Part shown: piece after piece, positions 1-8,208 of the stretch
How the letters are laid out: every line of letters begins with the position of its first letter
How positions within the stretch are numbered: the first letter of the stretch is position 1
Origin: Chthoniobacterales bacterium
Lineage (GTDB): Bacteria > Verrucomicrobiota > Verrucomicrobiia > Chthoniobacterales > UBA10450
Assembly (NCBI GenBank): GCA_035274845.1
Contig: DATENU010000007.1
Location: 1-64,000 of the forward strand
Length of the DNA stretch: 64,000 bases
Reading direction: 5' to 3'
Program-made: the position numbers and the translations under genes
The notes under the pieces: generated by a model
What the model saw: only the letters and a program-made list of their open reading frames with translations
What the model was told of the DNA's origin: nothing
Databases searched by the model: none

Positions 1-361
1 TTGCTCAACGTGCCGGTTCGATTGATTCGCTCGGCTCCCGCCTCGCTCACCGCTACCCTCGCGGCTTTCCGTCTATGTCGCTCGTCCCACTCGCTCCATT
101 CCCGCCCCCGCCTGTTCAACATGCTCGGGATGAACTGACAACGGGGCCTTTGCTTAACGCGCCGGTTCGATTGACTCGCTTGCTCCCGCTTGCTCACCCC
201 GCCCGGGCTTCGCCTATGTCGCTCGGCTTCCGCCGGCTCCATTCCCGCCCTCCGGCTGCTAATCACCCCATCACTCCATTACTCCACTACTCCATCTCCC
301 CACCCCCTGCTCGGCCTCCAAAATGCTCGACCTGGCCGCGGTGTTAGCGTTATCTCATCGG
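1..361. other. Non-coding upstream region with a degenerate direct repeat
   Basis: No convincing gene is seen before the pectinesterase. The stretch contains a direct repeat of about 50 nt: bases 1-53 and 149-201 share the core GCCGGTTCGATTGA(T/C)TCGCT followed by a similar C-rich tail. The downstream part (about 250-310) is made of C-rich, pyrimidine-biased short repeats (CATCACTCCATTACTCC type). Short reading frames here have low-complexity Pro/Arg-rich translations and look spurious. Confidence 0.5.
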
Positions 362-2293
362 ATGCCCCGTTCCCGACCATTGAGCGCCAGGCCAAAATCG
401 CCTGGCGCGGTATGGCTTTGCCTTTGCGCGATGGCTCTGGCTTCGGCCAGCAGCGCGATCGGTCGCGATTATTTTGTGAATCCGGCCGGCGCGGACGGCG
501 CCTTTCCGACGGTCCAAAGCGCTGTCGATGCCGTCCAAGATCAGACGGAAACGGACCGGGCGAATATCTTTATCGCGCCAGGGAGGTACGTCGAGCGGGT
601 GATTGTCGATAAACCATGGGTCACCTTCATTGGCCAGGGCGCAGGACCGGAGAACGTGACCATTTCATACCACATCACGCAGACGCCGGCGTCGCTGAAT
701 GAGGTGGTCTCGATCCATCCGAGCGCGACGGCTTTCATGGCGCGCAACCTGACTTTCGAGAATTCCACGCCCCAAAGCAGTTTGTTTCAGGCCCTGGCGA
801 CACGCTGCGACGCAGACCGGGCCGTGTTCGATAATGTTCGTTTCCTCGGCTACCAGGACACGCTTCTCGTCTGGAGCTCGACCAGACAGTACTTCAGTAA
901 CAGCTTCATCACGGGCGACGCCGATTTCATTTTCGGAAACGCGACCGCGGTCTTCGACCACTGCACGATCGAGAGCACGGGCTTGGGCTATCTCACCGCC
1001 GCCGACACGCTGCGCGTCATCGCCAATGGATTGATCTTTCTCGATTGCGAGCTCGTGAAAGGGTTTTCACGAGAGAACGGCACGACCGCTCCGAACAATT
1101 CCGTTTTCCTCGGCCGGCCGTGGTTTTATTCGCCGTCCCAGCAAATGCCGAGCGTGATTTACATTCGGACACGAATGGGAACGCATATCACGCAGGCAGG
1201 TTGGGACCCGTGGAACAGTCTCATGGACCCCGGCACAAATCGCGATCCGTTCACCCGCGTCTCGGAGTGGGGTAGCATGAGCCTCAGCGGCCAGCTGCTG
1301 GCGGATTCCGACGGGAATGGGACTCCCAATGGTCGAGTCGCGTGGGCCGATCCGATGACCGCGGAACAAGCGGCCAATTATACCCTGCAAAATATCTTTG
1401 GACCGGTGGATTTCTGGAACGCGACGACGCAGCCCGAGAGCGCCGGGCCTTATGAGAGCCAGGGAGCGCCGTGGGATCCGCAGCTCCAAATGCTCTGGCT
1501 GCCGGTGAAGCCAGGCGCGAAGCCGCAATTCTTCAATATCTCCACAAGACTCCGGATCGACGCCACCCAGAATGTGGGGATCGGCGGTTTCATCATTACG
1601 GGAACCGCGCCGAAGAAGGTCGTCGTGCGCGCCATTGGTCCGTCGTTGCAGGCCGCGGGTTTGACGGATGCCCTGGCGGACCCAGTGCTGACGGTGCACG
1701 GAGTGAGCGGAGAGATCGCAACCAACGATAATTGGCAGGACGATGCCGTGTCTGCCGCGGAGTTGGAGACGAAGAGTTTGTCGCCGGCGCACGAGCTCGA
1801 GTCGGCTCTAGTCCTGACGCTTGCCCCCGGCTCCTACACAGCCGTGGTTCGCGGACACGATGGGACCCTTGGGACTGCACTCGTCGAGGTTTATGATGGC
1901 GATCTTCCCGCGGATTCGCAGTTGGGAAATATCAGCACCCTGGGGTTCGCCGGCACCGGGGACAATGTCTTGATCGCCGGCGTCGTCATCGGCGGCCCGA
2001 CTGCGGGGCAGGTGGTATTGCGCGCGATCGGCCCCTCGCTGACGGCATTTGGCGTGGCGAACACGCTCCAGGATCCAATGCTGCAGCTTTACGATGCGAA
2101 CGGAAGTCTCACCGGTAACGACGACTGGGGGACGTCGGTAAACGGCCAACCCATTCCCGCTTCTTTGCAGCCGACGAATCCGCGTGAGTCTGCTCTGCAA
2201 ACCAGCCTGGCTCCCGGGCATTACACCGCGATCGTGCAAGGCAAAGGGGCGACGACGGGCGTGGCTTTGGTGGAAGCTTACAATTTGGAATAG
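362..2293 (+). CDS. Secreted pectinesterase (CE8) with duplicated C-terminal domain
   Basis: Pectin methylesterase, expected to demethylesterify plant pectin outside the cell. After a positively charged start and a hydrophobic stretch ending ASSA (signal peptide, about residues 1-34) the CE8 beta-helix follows: VQSAVDAV, GYQDTLL with the catalytic-type Gln-Asp, then GDADFIFGNA carrying the second catalytic Asp, and FLGRPW near the end of the domain with the substrate-binding Arg. The last ~250 residues are two copies of a ~125-residue domain, each with (V)VLRAIGPSL or VVRAIGPSL, a NDNW/NDDW motif and an LAPG(S/H)YTA(V/I)V strand; such tails are common on secreted Verrucomicrobiota proteins. 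The ATG at 362 is chosen over 323 because it gives a normal signal peptide. The protein would be 643 aa, roughly twice a bare CE8 domain. Single gene, no obvious operon. Confidence 0.9.
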   Translation: MPRSRPLSARPKSPGAVWLCLCAMALASASSAIGRDYFVNPAGADGAFPTVQSAVDAVQDQTETDRANIFIAPGRYVERVIVDKPWVTFIGQGAGPENVTISYHITQTPASLNEVVSIHPSATAFMARNLTFENSTPQSSLFQALATRCDADRAVFDNVRFLGYQDTLLVWSSTRQYFSNSFITGDADFIFGNATAVFDHCTIESTGLGYLTAADTLRVIANGLIFLDCELVKGFSRENGTTAPNNSVFLGRPWFYSPSQQMPSVIYIRTRMGTHITQAGWDPWNSLMDPGTNRDPFTRVSEWGSMSLSGQLLADSDGNGTPNGRVAWADPMTAEQAANYTLQNIFGPVDFWNATTQPESAGPYESQGAPWDPQLQMLWLPVKPGAKPQFFNISTRLRIDATQNVGIGGFIITGTAPKKVVVRAIGPSLQAAGLTDALADPVLTVHGVSGEIATNDNWQDDAVSAAELETKSLSPAHELESALVLTLAPGSYTAVVRGHDGTLGTALVEVYDGDLPADSQLGNISTLGFAGTGDNVLIAGVVIGGPTAGQVVLRAIGPSLTAFGVANTLQDPMLQLYDANGSLTGNDDWGTSVNGQPIPASLQPTNPRESALQTSLAPGHYTAIVQGKGATTGVALVEAYNLE

Positions 2294-2327
2294 CCGGAAC
2301 CGTTGGCAGTTTCGGCGCGTTAGCTCT

Positions 2328-2349
2328 CCGGCTCGCCGCGGCGAGCCGG
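2328..2349. terminator. 22-nt perfect G+C-rich palindrome after the pectinesterase gene
   Basis: The two halves CCGGCTCGCCG and CGGCGAGCCGG are exact reverse complements and begin 35 nt after the pectinesterase stop codon. There is no T-run, so it may be a structured 3' end rather than a classic Rho-independent terminator. A fragment GGCAGGCCGCCTCCAA at 2363-2378 matches the repeat family seen at 44407-44436. Confidence 0.4.
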
Positions 2350-2494
2350 CCCCATTACGACGGCAGGCCGCCTCCAAGCGCGAGAAAAGCGCAAGCCTTT
2401 CTGCCATCCAAAGGTTCGTGGTCTAACGAATCAATCTTGGATAACGCTGCTGAATAATGCGGCCGCGCTTTCCGTCAGTCACATCTACATGCTT

Positions 2495-3457
2495 ATGAAA
2501 AAATCACTTCTGTTGGGAGCAACTTTGGCCGTATTGGGTCTCGCCATTGCTCCTGTTTTCGCTCAGACGACCCAGAGCACGACCACAACCACAACGGGTT
2601 ACATTCAAAGTAGCAGCGTTATCGGTTCCAAAATCAAGGATTCACGCGGACAGGATGTCGGCGAGATCAAGGATTTCGTGCTCGATCGAAACAGCGGTTG
2701 CCTCGCTTACGTGGTTCTTTCAACCAGAGGGGGCGGGACGACGACAACGAGTACCACGACCACGACAAAAACCGTCGCGGCGCCCTGGAGCGTCTTTTCG
2801 GTAAGCTCCGAACCGCGCGTATACGTCACGCGAGTGGAGCGGGAAAAAATCTACAGCGCCCCAGTGTGGGAATCGACTCGGATCGAAGAATACAGCCGGC
2901 CGGAATATATCAGCGGTGTTTACGGCTACTTCGGCGTGACGCCAAGCTTTAGTATCGGCGTGACGAATACCAGCACGAGCGGGACGACGACAACTACGAA
3001 CGCGAGCGCCTCGACCAATGCAACCGCGGTGCCGGCGACGAGTGTTACGCCCGCCGCGTCGGCAGCGCCGAGCCCGAGTGGGACAGCTGCGGCCATCGTG
3101 ACTCCGAAGCCAACGCCTATGAGCCCGGCCACGTCCTCGCCCTCGAAGCCGGCCGCCAGCGCCTCCGCTTCGAAACCTTCCACCGCCAAGAGCCCGGCGT
3201 CTGAAAGCGCGAGCAGCCCTTCGTCAAAGAGCACGAAGAAGAAGAGTAGCGCCGATACCGCGACGGATGAGTCGACGAAGACCGAATCCACCCAGAGCGA
3301 CTCGACCAAGAGCAGCTCGAAGAAGTCCGAGGCCAAGACCGAGAAATCGCCGAAGAGCGATTCCGCCACGGAAAGCACGACGAGCGAATCGAAGCCAAAG
3401 AAATCGCAAAAATCCGAGAAAAAGACTTCCGAACCGGAAGCGGCTCCGACGCCGTAA
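2495..3457 (+). CDS. Exported PRC-barrel protein with long Ser/Thr/Lys-rich tail
   Basis: Exported protein of 320 aa. A typical signal peptide (MKKS then a Leu/Ala-rich core ending PVFAQ) is followed by a PRC-barrel-like domain at about residues 35-115 (IGSKIKDSRGQDVGEIKD, VLDRNSG). PRC barrels are small beta-barrels found in photosynthetic reaction centres, RimM and many envelope proteins. The C-terminal half, from about residue 150, is low complexity: Ala/Ser/Thr/Pro first, then Ser/Lys/Glu-rich with SKS, TES and KSE repeats, which suggests an extended, highly charged surface or periplasmic segment. ATG 2489 is an alternative start two codons upstream. A strong terminator follows. Function unknown; the PRC call is by motif. 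Confidence 0.8.
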   Translation: MKKSLLLGATLAVLGLAIAPVFAQTTQSTTTTTTGYIQSSSVIGSKIKDSRGQDVGEIKDFVLDRNSGCLAYVVLSTRGGGTTTTSTTTTTKTVAAPWSVFSVSSEPRVYVTRVEREKIYSAPVWESTRIEEYSRPEYISGVYGYFGVTPSFSIGVTNTSTSGTTTTTNASASTNATAVPATSVTPAASAAPSPSGTAAAIVTPKPTPMSPATSSPSKPAASASASKPSTAKSPASESASSPSSKSTKKKSSADTATDESTKTESTQSDSTKSSSKKSEAKTEKSPKSDSATESTTSESKPKKSQKSEKKTSEPEAAPTP

Positions 3458-3482
3458 GGTTAACCAAGCAATTGTATTCAGA

Positions 3483-3519
3483 ACAGCAGGAGTGCGGGAG
3501 CGCTCCTGCTGTTTTGCTT
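3483..3519 (+). terminator. Rho-independent terminator of the PRC-barrel gene
   Basis: ACAGCAGGAG (3483-3492) pairs exactly with CTCCTGCTGT (3503-3512), with a 10-nt loop, and TTTGCTTT follows. It begins 26 nt after the stop codon. The downstream MFS gene is convergent, so the hairpin may serve both strands. Confidence 0.8.
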
Positions 3520-3536
3520 TAACGGCTGGGTGGGTC

Positions 3537-4811
3537 TCAGGCAGCGGCCGCCTCGACACGGGCAATGTCGCGGGGCAAAAACTTCGCCCCAATCAGCCAA
3601 AGAACCCCCGCCAAAAGCATCATTCCCGAGACGACGAGAAACGCAGTCGTCCAATTACTGTGGCCAGCCACATAGCCGATTGCGGGAAATGCCGGAACGT
3701 CGCCAAACATGTGAAGCATGAGGATGTTAAAGGCAAACGCTGTCGCGCGCACCTTCGGCGACGTAACGTTGGCCAACGCCGTGTTCGACGGTCCGGTGTT
3801 GAGAAACAAGAAGAAGACCGACCCAAACATCCACAGCCAGGCGAATGGAAAGGGCGTAAACAACATGGCCACGAAAAGGGGAAAGGCGCAGAGCATTCCC
3901 CAGCCTGAGACGAGGAAGTAGGAACCACGATACTTATTGCGAAGACGATCCGCCAGCCAACCGCCGATCAAAGTCGAGGTCAGACCCGCAACGGCAATGA
4001 TGACTCCGAAAATCTCGGTGGAGGATGAAGGCAAACCACGATCCTTCAAATATGCCGCGATCCACCAGCCGATCCCACCCGCCGCGAAGGTCATCGCCGT
4101 CTGAGCTCCGCAGTTTATAAGGAAGGAAGGCGTTCGAATGATCGTAAGGTAGTCCCCCCATTTCGCGCGTTGTTTCTCGGGACGCACGCCGTGGACGGCA
4201 CGTGGGTCTCGCTGCAAAAAACACCAAAGGCCGAGAGCGATTCCCGGGACTGCCACCAGGCATAAGGCCCAGCGCCACCGGTCCGGCTCGGCCACGAAAG
4301 TCAAATGCGTCAGGACCGCTCCGCCAATGACGTAACCCAGCGCGCTGCCGACCGGAATGGCCGCGAAAAAGAAAGACATAATGCGGCCGCGTTTCTCAAT
4401 CGGAAACAGATCCGCCAAAATTGTCGGCGCCGCCGGTCCGTATCCGCCTTCCCCGACTCCAACAAGAATGCGGGTAAAAAACAAAATGCCGTAAGTCGCA
4501 GCCAAACCGGAACCGGCGGTGGCGAAGCTCCAAAAAATAACCGCGAGTCCGATAATAACCCAGCGCGAAAAACGGTCCGCCAGCCAGCCGAGCGCAGGCG
4601 CGACCAGCATGTAGGTGACAAGAAACGCACTTCCAAGGCTACCGCTGATCGCGAGGGCGTTTTTGTCCCCCGGCAGAAAAAACGCCGCCCGGATAGAAGG
4701 TTCGACGGCCGCCAGGATTTGCCGGTCGACATAATTAAAAATATTGATCGAAAGCAAGAGCGCGACTGCGGTGCGTGCTCCCAGGCGGCCAGGGGAATCC
4801 TTTGTCATCAT
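3537..4811 (-). CDS. MFS transporter, Spinster-like
   Basis: Major facilitator superfamily carrier of 424 aa in the inner membrane, with about 12 hydrophobic segments. Recognisable features are NYVDRQIL in the first membrane segment, LADRFSRW in the loop between helices 2 and 3, and the GVGEGGYGPAAPT segment followed by LFP, the pattern of bacterial Spinster-like and organic-anion carriers. The substrate cannot be told from sequence. The start is one of two adjacent ATG codons (4811 or 4808); the reading frame extends further upstream but that extension lacks membrane-protein character and overlaps the divergent acyltransferase gene. The gap to the divergent gene is only about 50 nt, so the promoters must overlap or lie in the 5' ends. 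Confidence 0.85.
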   Translation of the reverse strand: MMTKDSPGRLGARTAVALLLSINIFNYVDRQILAAVEPSIRAAFFLPGDKNALAISGSLGSAFLVTYMLVAPALGWLADRFSRWVIIGLAVIFWSFATAGSGLAATYGILFFTRILVGVGEGGYGPAAPTILADLFPIEKRGRIMSFFFAAIPVGSALGYVIGGAVLTHLTFVAEPDRWRWALCLVAVPGIALGLWCFLQRDPRAVHGVRPEKQRAKWGDYLTIIRTPSFLINCGAQTAMTFAAGGIGWWIAAYLKDRGLPSSSTEIFGVIIAVAGLTSTLIGGWLADRLRNKYRGSYFLVSGWGMLCAFPLFVAMLFTPFPFAWLWMFGSVFFLFLNTGPSNTALANVTSPKVRATAFAFNILMLHMFGDVPAFPAIGYVAGHSNWTTAFLVVSGMMLLAGVLWLIGAKFLPRDIARVEAAAA

Positions 4812-4863
4812 GGAATTGCCGATTGCATGGGACAACCGGCTCCTTGTAAACCATAAACAAACA

Positions 4864-7059
4864 ATGGCTAAATCTTCCGGCGTCGAAAGCGTGCTCCGTT
4901 TTTTTGGCTTGGGCATCGCGCGGGTGATTTATCGCGTTTCCACCGTGGGCCGCGAAGATCTCCCGACGGGCGGTTTCCTTCTCCTGCCGAATCACATCAC
5001 CTGGGTGGACGCCATCGTGCTCTCGCTTGCCTGTCCGCGCCCGGTTCGGTTCATCATCGACGCGGGCGTGTACAAGAATCGTGTTCTTAATCCTGTGTTG
5101 CGAGCGGTCGGTTGCATCCCAATCACGGCCCGCAAAGCGAAAGACGCGATGCGCGAGGCGGTCGCGCGGATTGAGGCGGGCGAGATTGTCTGTCTGTTCC
5201 CCGAGGGCGAACTCACGCGAATCGGATCGCTTCTGCGCCTGCGCCGCGGTTATGAAATCATCGCCCGGCAGGCGGAAGCGCCGGTCGTCCCTGTCTGGCT
5301 CGACCGTCTTTGGGGTTCGATCTTTTCTTTCAAGGGCGGACGCTTTTTTACGAAATGGCCCAGCGCGGTGCCGTATCGGGTGATGGTCGCATTCGGCCAG
5401 CCCCTGCCGGCGGATGCGGCCGACATCGCCAGCGTGCGCGAAGAGCTGCTCAAGCTCGGGGAATTTTGTTACAGCCAGCGGCCGATCCTGCGCGAGCACC
5501 TCGGGCGCGCCTGTTTGCGCGGACTCAAACGCCATCCGTTTCGAACCGCGCTCACCGACGGCCTGGACGGGAGCACCTTGTCGCGAAGTAAGTTGCTCGG
5601 GGTCGCCCTCGCGTTGAGCCGGCACCTGAAAACTAATTGTCCGGAAAAGCGGATCGGAGTTGTCCTTCCGCCGGGCAAAGGCGGCGTGGTCGCGAATCTA
5701 GCCGTGACCCTCGCGAACAAGGTCCCGGTGAACCTGAACTTCACCAGCCCGCGCGACGCGGTCGAGTCCGCAATCGAGCAGGGGCGCGTTACCACCATCA
5801 TCAGCGCGCGAGCGCTGGCCAAACGGCTCGAGGATTTTCCCTGGACGCAAAACGTCATTCACCTGGACGAAGTGCTGCCGCCGATGAAGAAAAAGATCCT
5901 CGGTTCGTGGATCGCCGCGCTCATTTTGCCGGCGTCCATCCTGGCCCGGCGCCTTCGGTTACCGCGAATCGGCGACCACGAAGAAGCCGTTCTCTTGTTC
6001 ACGAGCGGAAGTTCCGGGAAACCGAAAGGCGTGGTCCTGAGCCACCGCAATATTGTCGGCAACGTCTCGCAATTCGCCGTGTTCCTCGAAGCGAAAAAGA
6101 ACGACGTGATCCTCGGGTCGCTCCCGTTTTTTCACAGCTTCGGCTGCACGGTCACGCTTTGGTATCCGCTCATCGAGAGGGTGCGCGTGGTCACTTACCC
6201 GAATCCGTTGGAAGCGAAAAAGATCGCGGGATTGGTGGAAGAGCATGCGATCACGGTGATGCTGGCGACGCCGACATTTCTCCGGGCCTACTTGCGCAAG
6301 GCCGAGCCGCCGCAGTTGCGCAGCGTCCGTCTCCTGATCACCGGCGCGGAAAAATTGCCGGACGAACTGGCGAACGCGTTCGCCGTGCAATTCGGCAAGG
6401 AGGTGATGCAAGGCTACGGGCTTACCGAGACATCGCCGGTGGTCAGCGTGAATCTTCCGCAGTTGACGCCTTCGAAGCCTGGCCAAAGCGTCCAGCCTTC
6501 GAATCGTCTCGGCGCGACTGGCAAACTGCTCCCGGGGATCGCGGCGGAAATTCGCGATCCGGAAACGAACGCGCACCGGTCGCTTCACGAAACGGGAATG
6601 CTCTGGCTGCGCGGCCCGAACATTTTCGAAGGTTACCTCGACGCTCCGGAACAAACCGCCGCGGTCTTGCGTGACGGCTGGTTCATGACCGGCGACATCG
6701 GACGTTTCGACGAAGACGGGTTTCTTTTCATCGAAGGGCGCCTGTCGCGTTTCTCGAAGATTGGGGGCGAGATGGTGCCGCACGAAACAATCGAACAGAA
6801 GATCATCACGACGTTGAACCTGGATCAGTCGACGCGCATGGTCGCGGTCATGGGTGTGCCGGACGCGGCCAAGGGTGAAGCGCTCATTCTCCTGAGCAGC
6901 ATCGAGCTGGATTTGCCGACGCTGCGATCGGCCCTGGCTGAGTCCGGAGTTCCGAACTTGTGGATTCCAAGGACGGTCCGCCGCGTGGAAGCGATTCCTG
7001 TTCTCGGCTCTGGCAAACTCGATCTCGCGAGCTGCAAACGGCTCGTGGAGGAGGGTTAA
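4864..7059 (+). CDS. aas: Acyltransferase / acyl-ACP synthetase fusion (Aas-like)
   Basis: Two-domain lipid enzyme of 731 aa. Residues ~1-215 are a PlsC-type 1-acyl-glycerophosphate acyltransferase domain with the HX4D motif (His44, Asp49 in NHITWVD) and the FPEG motif. Residues ~255-731 are an adenylate-forming ligase with the P-loop LLFTSGSSGKPKG (~377-389), YGLTETSPV and TGDIGRFDEDGFLFIEGR. E. coli Aas has the same order and re-acylates lysophospholipids using fatty acids activated on ACP. Hydrophobic patches suggest membrane association. ATG 4864 is preferred because the family-like sequence begins there; ATG 4810 is also in frame but would overlap the start of the divergent carrier gene. 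No clear Shine-Dalgarno is visible. Confidence 0.88.
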   Translation: MAKSSGVESVLRFFGLGIARVIYRVSTVGREDLPTGGFLLLPNHITWVDAIVLSLACPRPVRFIIDAGVYKNRVLNPVLRAVGCIPITARKAKDAMREAVARIEAGEIVCLFPEGELTRIGSLLRLRRGYEIIARQAEAPVVPVWLDRLWGSIFSFKGGRFFTKWPSAVPYRVMVAFGQPLPADAADIASVREELLKLGEFCYSQRPILREHLGRACLRGLKRHPFRTALTDGLDGSTLSRSKLLGVALALSRHLKTNCPEKRIGVVLPPGKGGVVANLAVTLANKVPVNLNFTSPRDAVESAIEQGRVTTIISARALAKRLEDFPWTQNVIHLDEVLPPMKKKILGSWIAALILPASILARRLRLPRIGDHEEAVLLFTSGSSGKPKGVVLSHRNIVGNVSQFAVFLEAKKNDVILGSLPFFHSFGCTVTLWYPLIERVRVVTYPNPLEAKKIAGLVEEHAITVMLATPTFLRAYLRKAEPPQLRSVRLLITGAEKLPDELANAFAVQFGKEVMQGYGLTETSPVVSVNLPQLTPSKPGQSVQPSNRLGATGKLLPGIAAEIRDPETNAHRSLHETGMLWLRGPNIFEGYLDAPEQTAAVLRDGWFMTGDIGRFDEDGFLFIEGRLSRFSKIGGEMVPHETIEQKIITTLNLDQSTRMVAVMGVPDAAKGEALILLSSIELDLPTLRSALAESGVPNLWIPRTVRRVEAIPVLGSGKLDLASCKRLVEEG

Positions 7060-7141
7060 TGGCAGGGACGGCGCGCGGGCGCGTCCGCAAGGATAGCGCT
7101 GCAACTTGTGCTCGCGGACGCCGCAGCGCGGCGTCCCTACC
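7060..7141. repeat. Long imperfect hairpin between convergent genes
   Basis: The arm TGGCAGGGACGGCGCG.. (7060-7090) is the imperfect inverse of ..GCGCGGCGTCCCTACCA (7110-7141), about 30 nt per arm with several mismatches. It sits exactly between the convergent aas and maoC-like genes, so it could act as a bidirectional terminator. The sequence style (GGGACGCCGCG) suggests one copy of a dispersed element, but no second copy is in this window. Confidence 0.6.
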
Positions 7142-7151
7142 AAGCCAATCC

Positions 7152-7601
7152 CTACCGAGGACGCCGCTGCACCATCACGTAGGCGAGGAACGTTTGGACA
7201 ATCTCGCCGCGCTGGTTCGTGGTCACGTTCCGGATGCGGATAATGCCGCGATTGGGCTTCGATTGGGACGGGCGCACCTCCAGGATTTCAGTCTCGAGCC
7301 GCAGCGTATCTCCCGGCCGGACCGGATGCGGCCACCGCAATTCGTCCACGGCCAAACCAACCGAGCCACCGGCCGCTCGAAATTTTCCGGTGGTATACAA
7401 CTTCATGCTCATCGCCGCCGTATGCCAGCCGCTGGCGGCCAGGCCCTTGAAAACGCTCTTCTCGGCGGCGGATTTATCGAGGTGAAACGCCTGCTGGTCG
7501 AAGTCGCGGGCAAAAGCGATGATGTCCTCCTCCGTCACGTGGACAACGTCGGAATCAAAGCGATCGCCGACGTGCAAATCTTCGAGGTAGAGCTCGGTCA
7601 C
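7152..7601 (-). CDS. MaoC-like hydratase/dehydratase
   Basis: A single hot-dog fold protein of 149 aa. Features: HVTEEDIIAFARDFDQQAFHLD carries the conserved Asp/Gln-x-His hydratase surroundings, then FKGLAASGWHTAAMSMKL, the second half of the active-site helix. Family members hydrate trans-2-enoyl-CoA (R-specific) or related thioesters, giving 3-hydroxyacyl-CoA for polyester or fatty acid metabolism. It is transcribed toward the lipid enzyme aas and is separated from the next gene by a 500-nt repeat-rich gap, so it is probably monocistronic. The substrate is not predictable from sequence. Confidence 0.85.
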   Translation of the reverse strand: MTELYLEDLHVGDRFDSDVVHVTEEDIIAFARDFDQQAFHLDKSAAEKSVFKGLAASGWHTAAMSMKLYTTGKFRAAGGSVGLAVDELRWPHPVRPGDTLRLETEILEVRPSQSKPNRGIIRIRNVTTNQRGEIVQTFLAYVMVQRRPR

Positions 7602-7650
7602 GCTCTATTTTCAGCGTCATTTCCGATTTGTCATCCCGTGCGATGCGCGG

Positions 7651-7750
7651 GTTTCCGTCACCCCTTCGGGGTTAGGTGATTCGGGATCCACCCCCCCCGG
7701 AGTTCGCTGCGCTTCACTCCGGGCTTTAATCCCACGCGCCTCCGGCGCTG
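7651..7750 (+). repeat. Composite intergenic repeat, copy 1 (forward)
   Basis: Begins GTTTCCGTCACCCCTTCGGGG, contains the hairpin CCCGGAGTTCGCTGCGC..CACTCCGGG, then GGGCTTTAATCC, and ends GCGCCTCCGGCGCTG. The same order of blocks occurs in five further copies (7793-7890 reverse, 7916-8013, 18747-18850, 18998-19096, 19160-19261 reverse). The two short reading frames drawn across it code for nothing recognisable. Confidence 0.85.
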
Positions 7751-7792
7751 CAAGGAAAGCGCGCTCACGTTCCGATTCTGCCGTTATGGTTA

Positions 7793-7890
7793 GCCCCAAC
7801 GGGGCGTCGGATTAGAGCCCGGAGTGAAGCGAAGCGAAACTCCGGGTGCCGATCCCGACTGAAATCAAGCCCCGAACAGGGGCGACGGAA
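7793..7890 (-). repeat. Composite intergenic repeat, copy 2 (reverse)
   Basis: Reverse-orientation copy: AGCCCCAACGGGGCG, GATTAGAGCCCGGAGTGAAGC, ACTCCGGG, then CAGGGGCGACGGAA, which is the inverse of the TTCCGTCACCCC block of copy 1. It lies 42 nt after copy 1 and 25 nt before copy 3. Confidence 0.8.
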
Positions 7891-7915
7891 GGATCGATGC
7901 CGCCCAAAAGGCGTG

Positions 7916-8013
7916 GTTTCCGTCACCCCTTCGGGGTTTGGTGGATTTGTGAAAGGTCCCCGGAGTTCGCTCTGCTCACTCCGGGCTCTAATCCGGCGCG
8001 CCTCCGGCGCTCA
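7916..8013 (+). repeat. Composite intergenic repeat, copy 3 (forward)
   Basis: GTTTCCGTCACCCCTTCGGGG, then CCCGGAGTTCGCTCTGCTCACTCCGGG split by one or two changes from copy 1, CTCTAATCC and GCGCCTCCGGCGCT. The three copies 7651-8013 explain almost all of the 526-nt gap between the maoC-like gene and the tRNA; nothing else is visible in it. Confidence 0.85.
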
Positions 8014-8127
8014 AGCAGGTCCGAGGCAGCCGGGAATCCCAGCGTTTCACGCGACGCTACGAACGGAAGCTGTCGATGAGCCCGTTGACACAAACGCTCG
8101 CGGCGGTATTGAGTTTGTCTCGCAAAC

Positions 8128-8199
8128 GCCAGGGTAGCTCAGCGGTAGAGCAGGGGACTCATAAGCCCTTGGTCGGGAGTTCGATTCTCCCCTCTGGCA
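8128..8199 (+). tRNA. tRNA-Met (anticodon CAT)
   Basis: 72-nt cloverleaf. The acceptor arm GCCAGGG pairs with CTCTGGC (one G-T), the D stem is GCTC/GAGC, the anticodon loop CTCATAA gives CAT, and the T arm is GGGAG-TTCGATT-CTCCC. The discriminator base is A and CCA is not encoded. The G1-C72 pair argues against an initiator tRNA; CAT could also be the tRNA-Ile2 read after lysidine modification, which sequence alone does not settle. The base pair under the anticodon loop (A31-G39) is a mismatch. The last 31 nt are repeated perfectly at 8474-8504. Confidence 0.92.
8169..8199 (+). repeat. Direct repeat, left copy (tRNA 3' end)
   Basis: The 31 nt running from the variable loop to the discriminator base of the tRNA, identical to 8474-8504. 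The identity ends on both sides: 8168 is C against G at 8473, and 8200 is G against C at 8505. Confidence 0.95.
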
Positions 8200-8208
8200 G
8201 TTTCTTAA

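Noticed and set aside
323-361. ATG 323 as start of the pectinesterase
   Set aside because: It would put 13 extra residues before a normal signal peptide; ATG 362 is more plausible.
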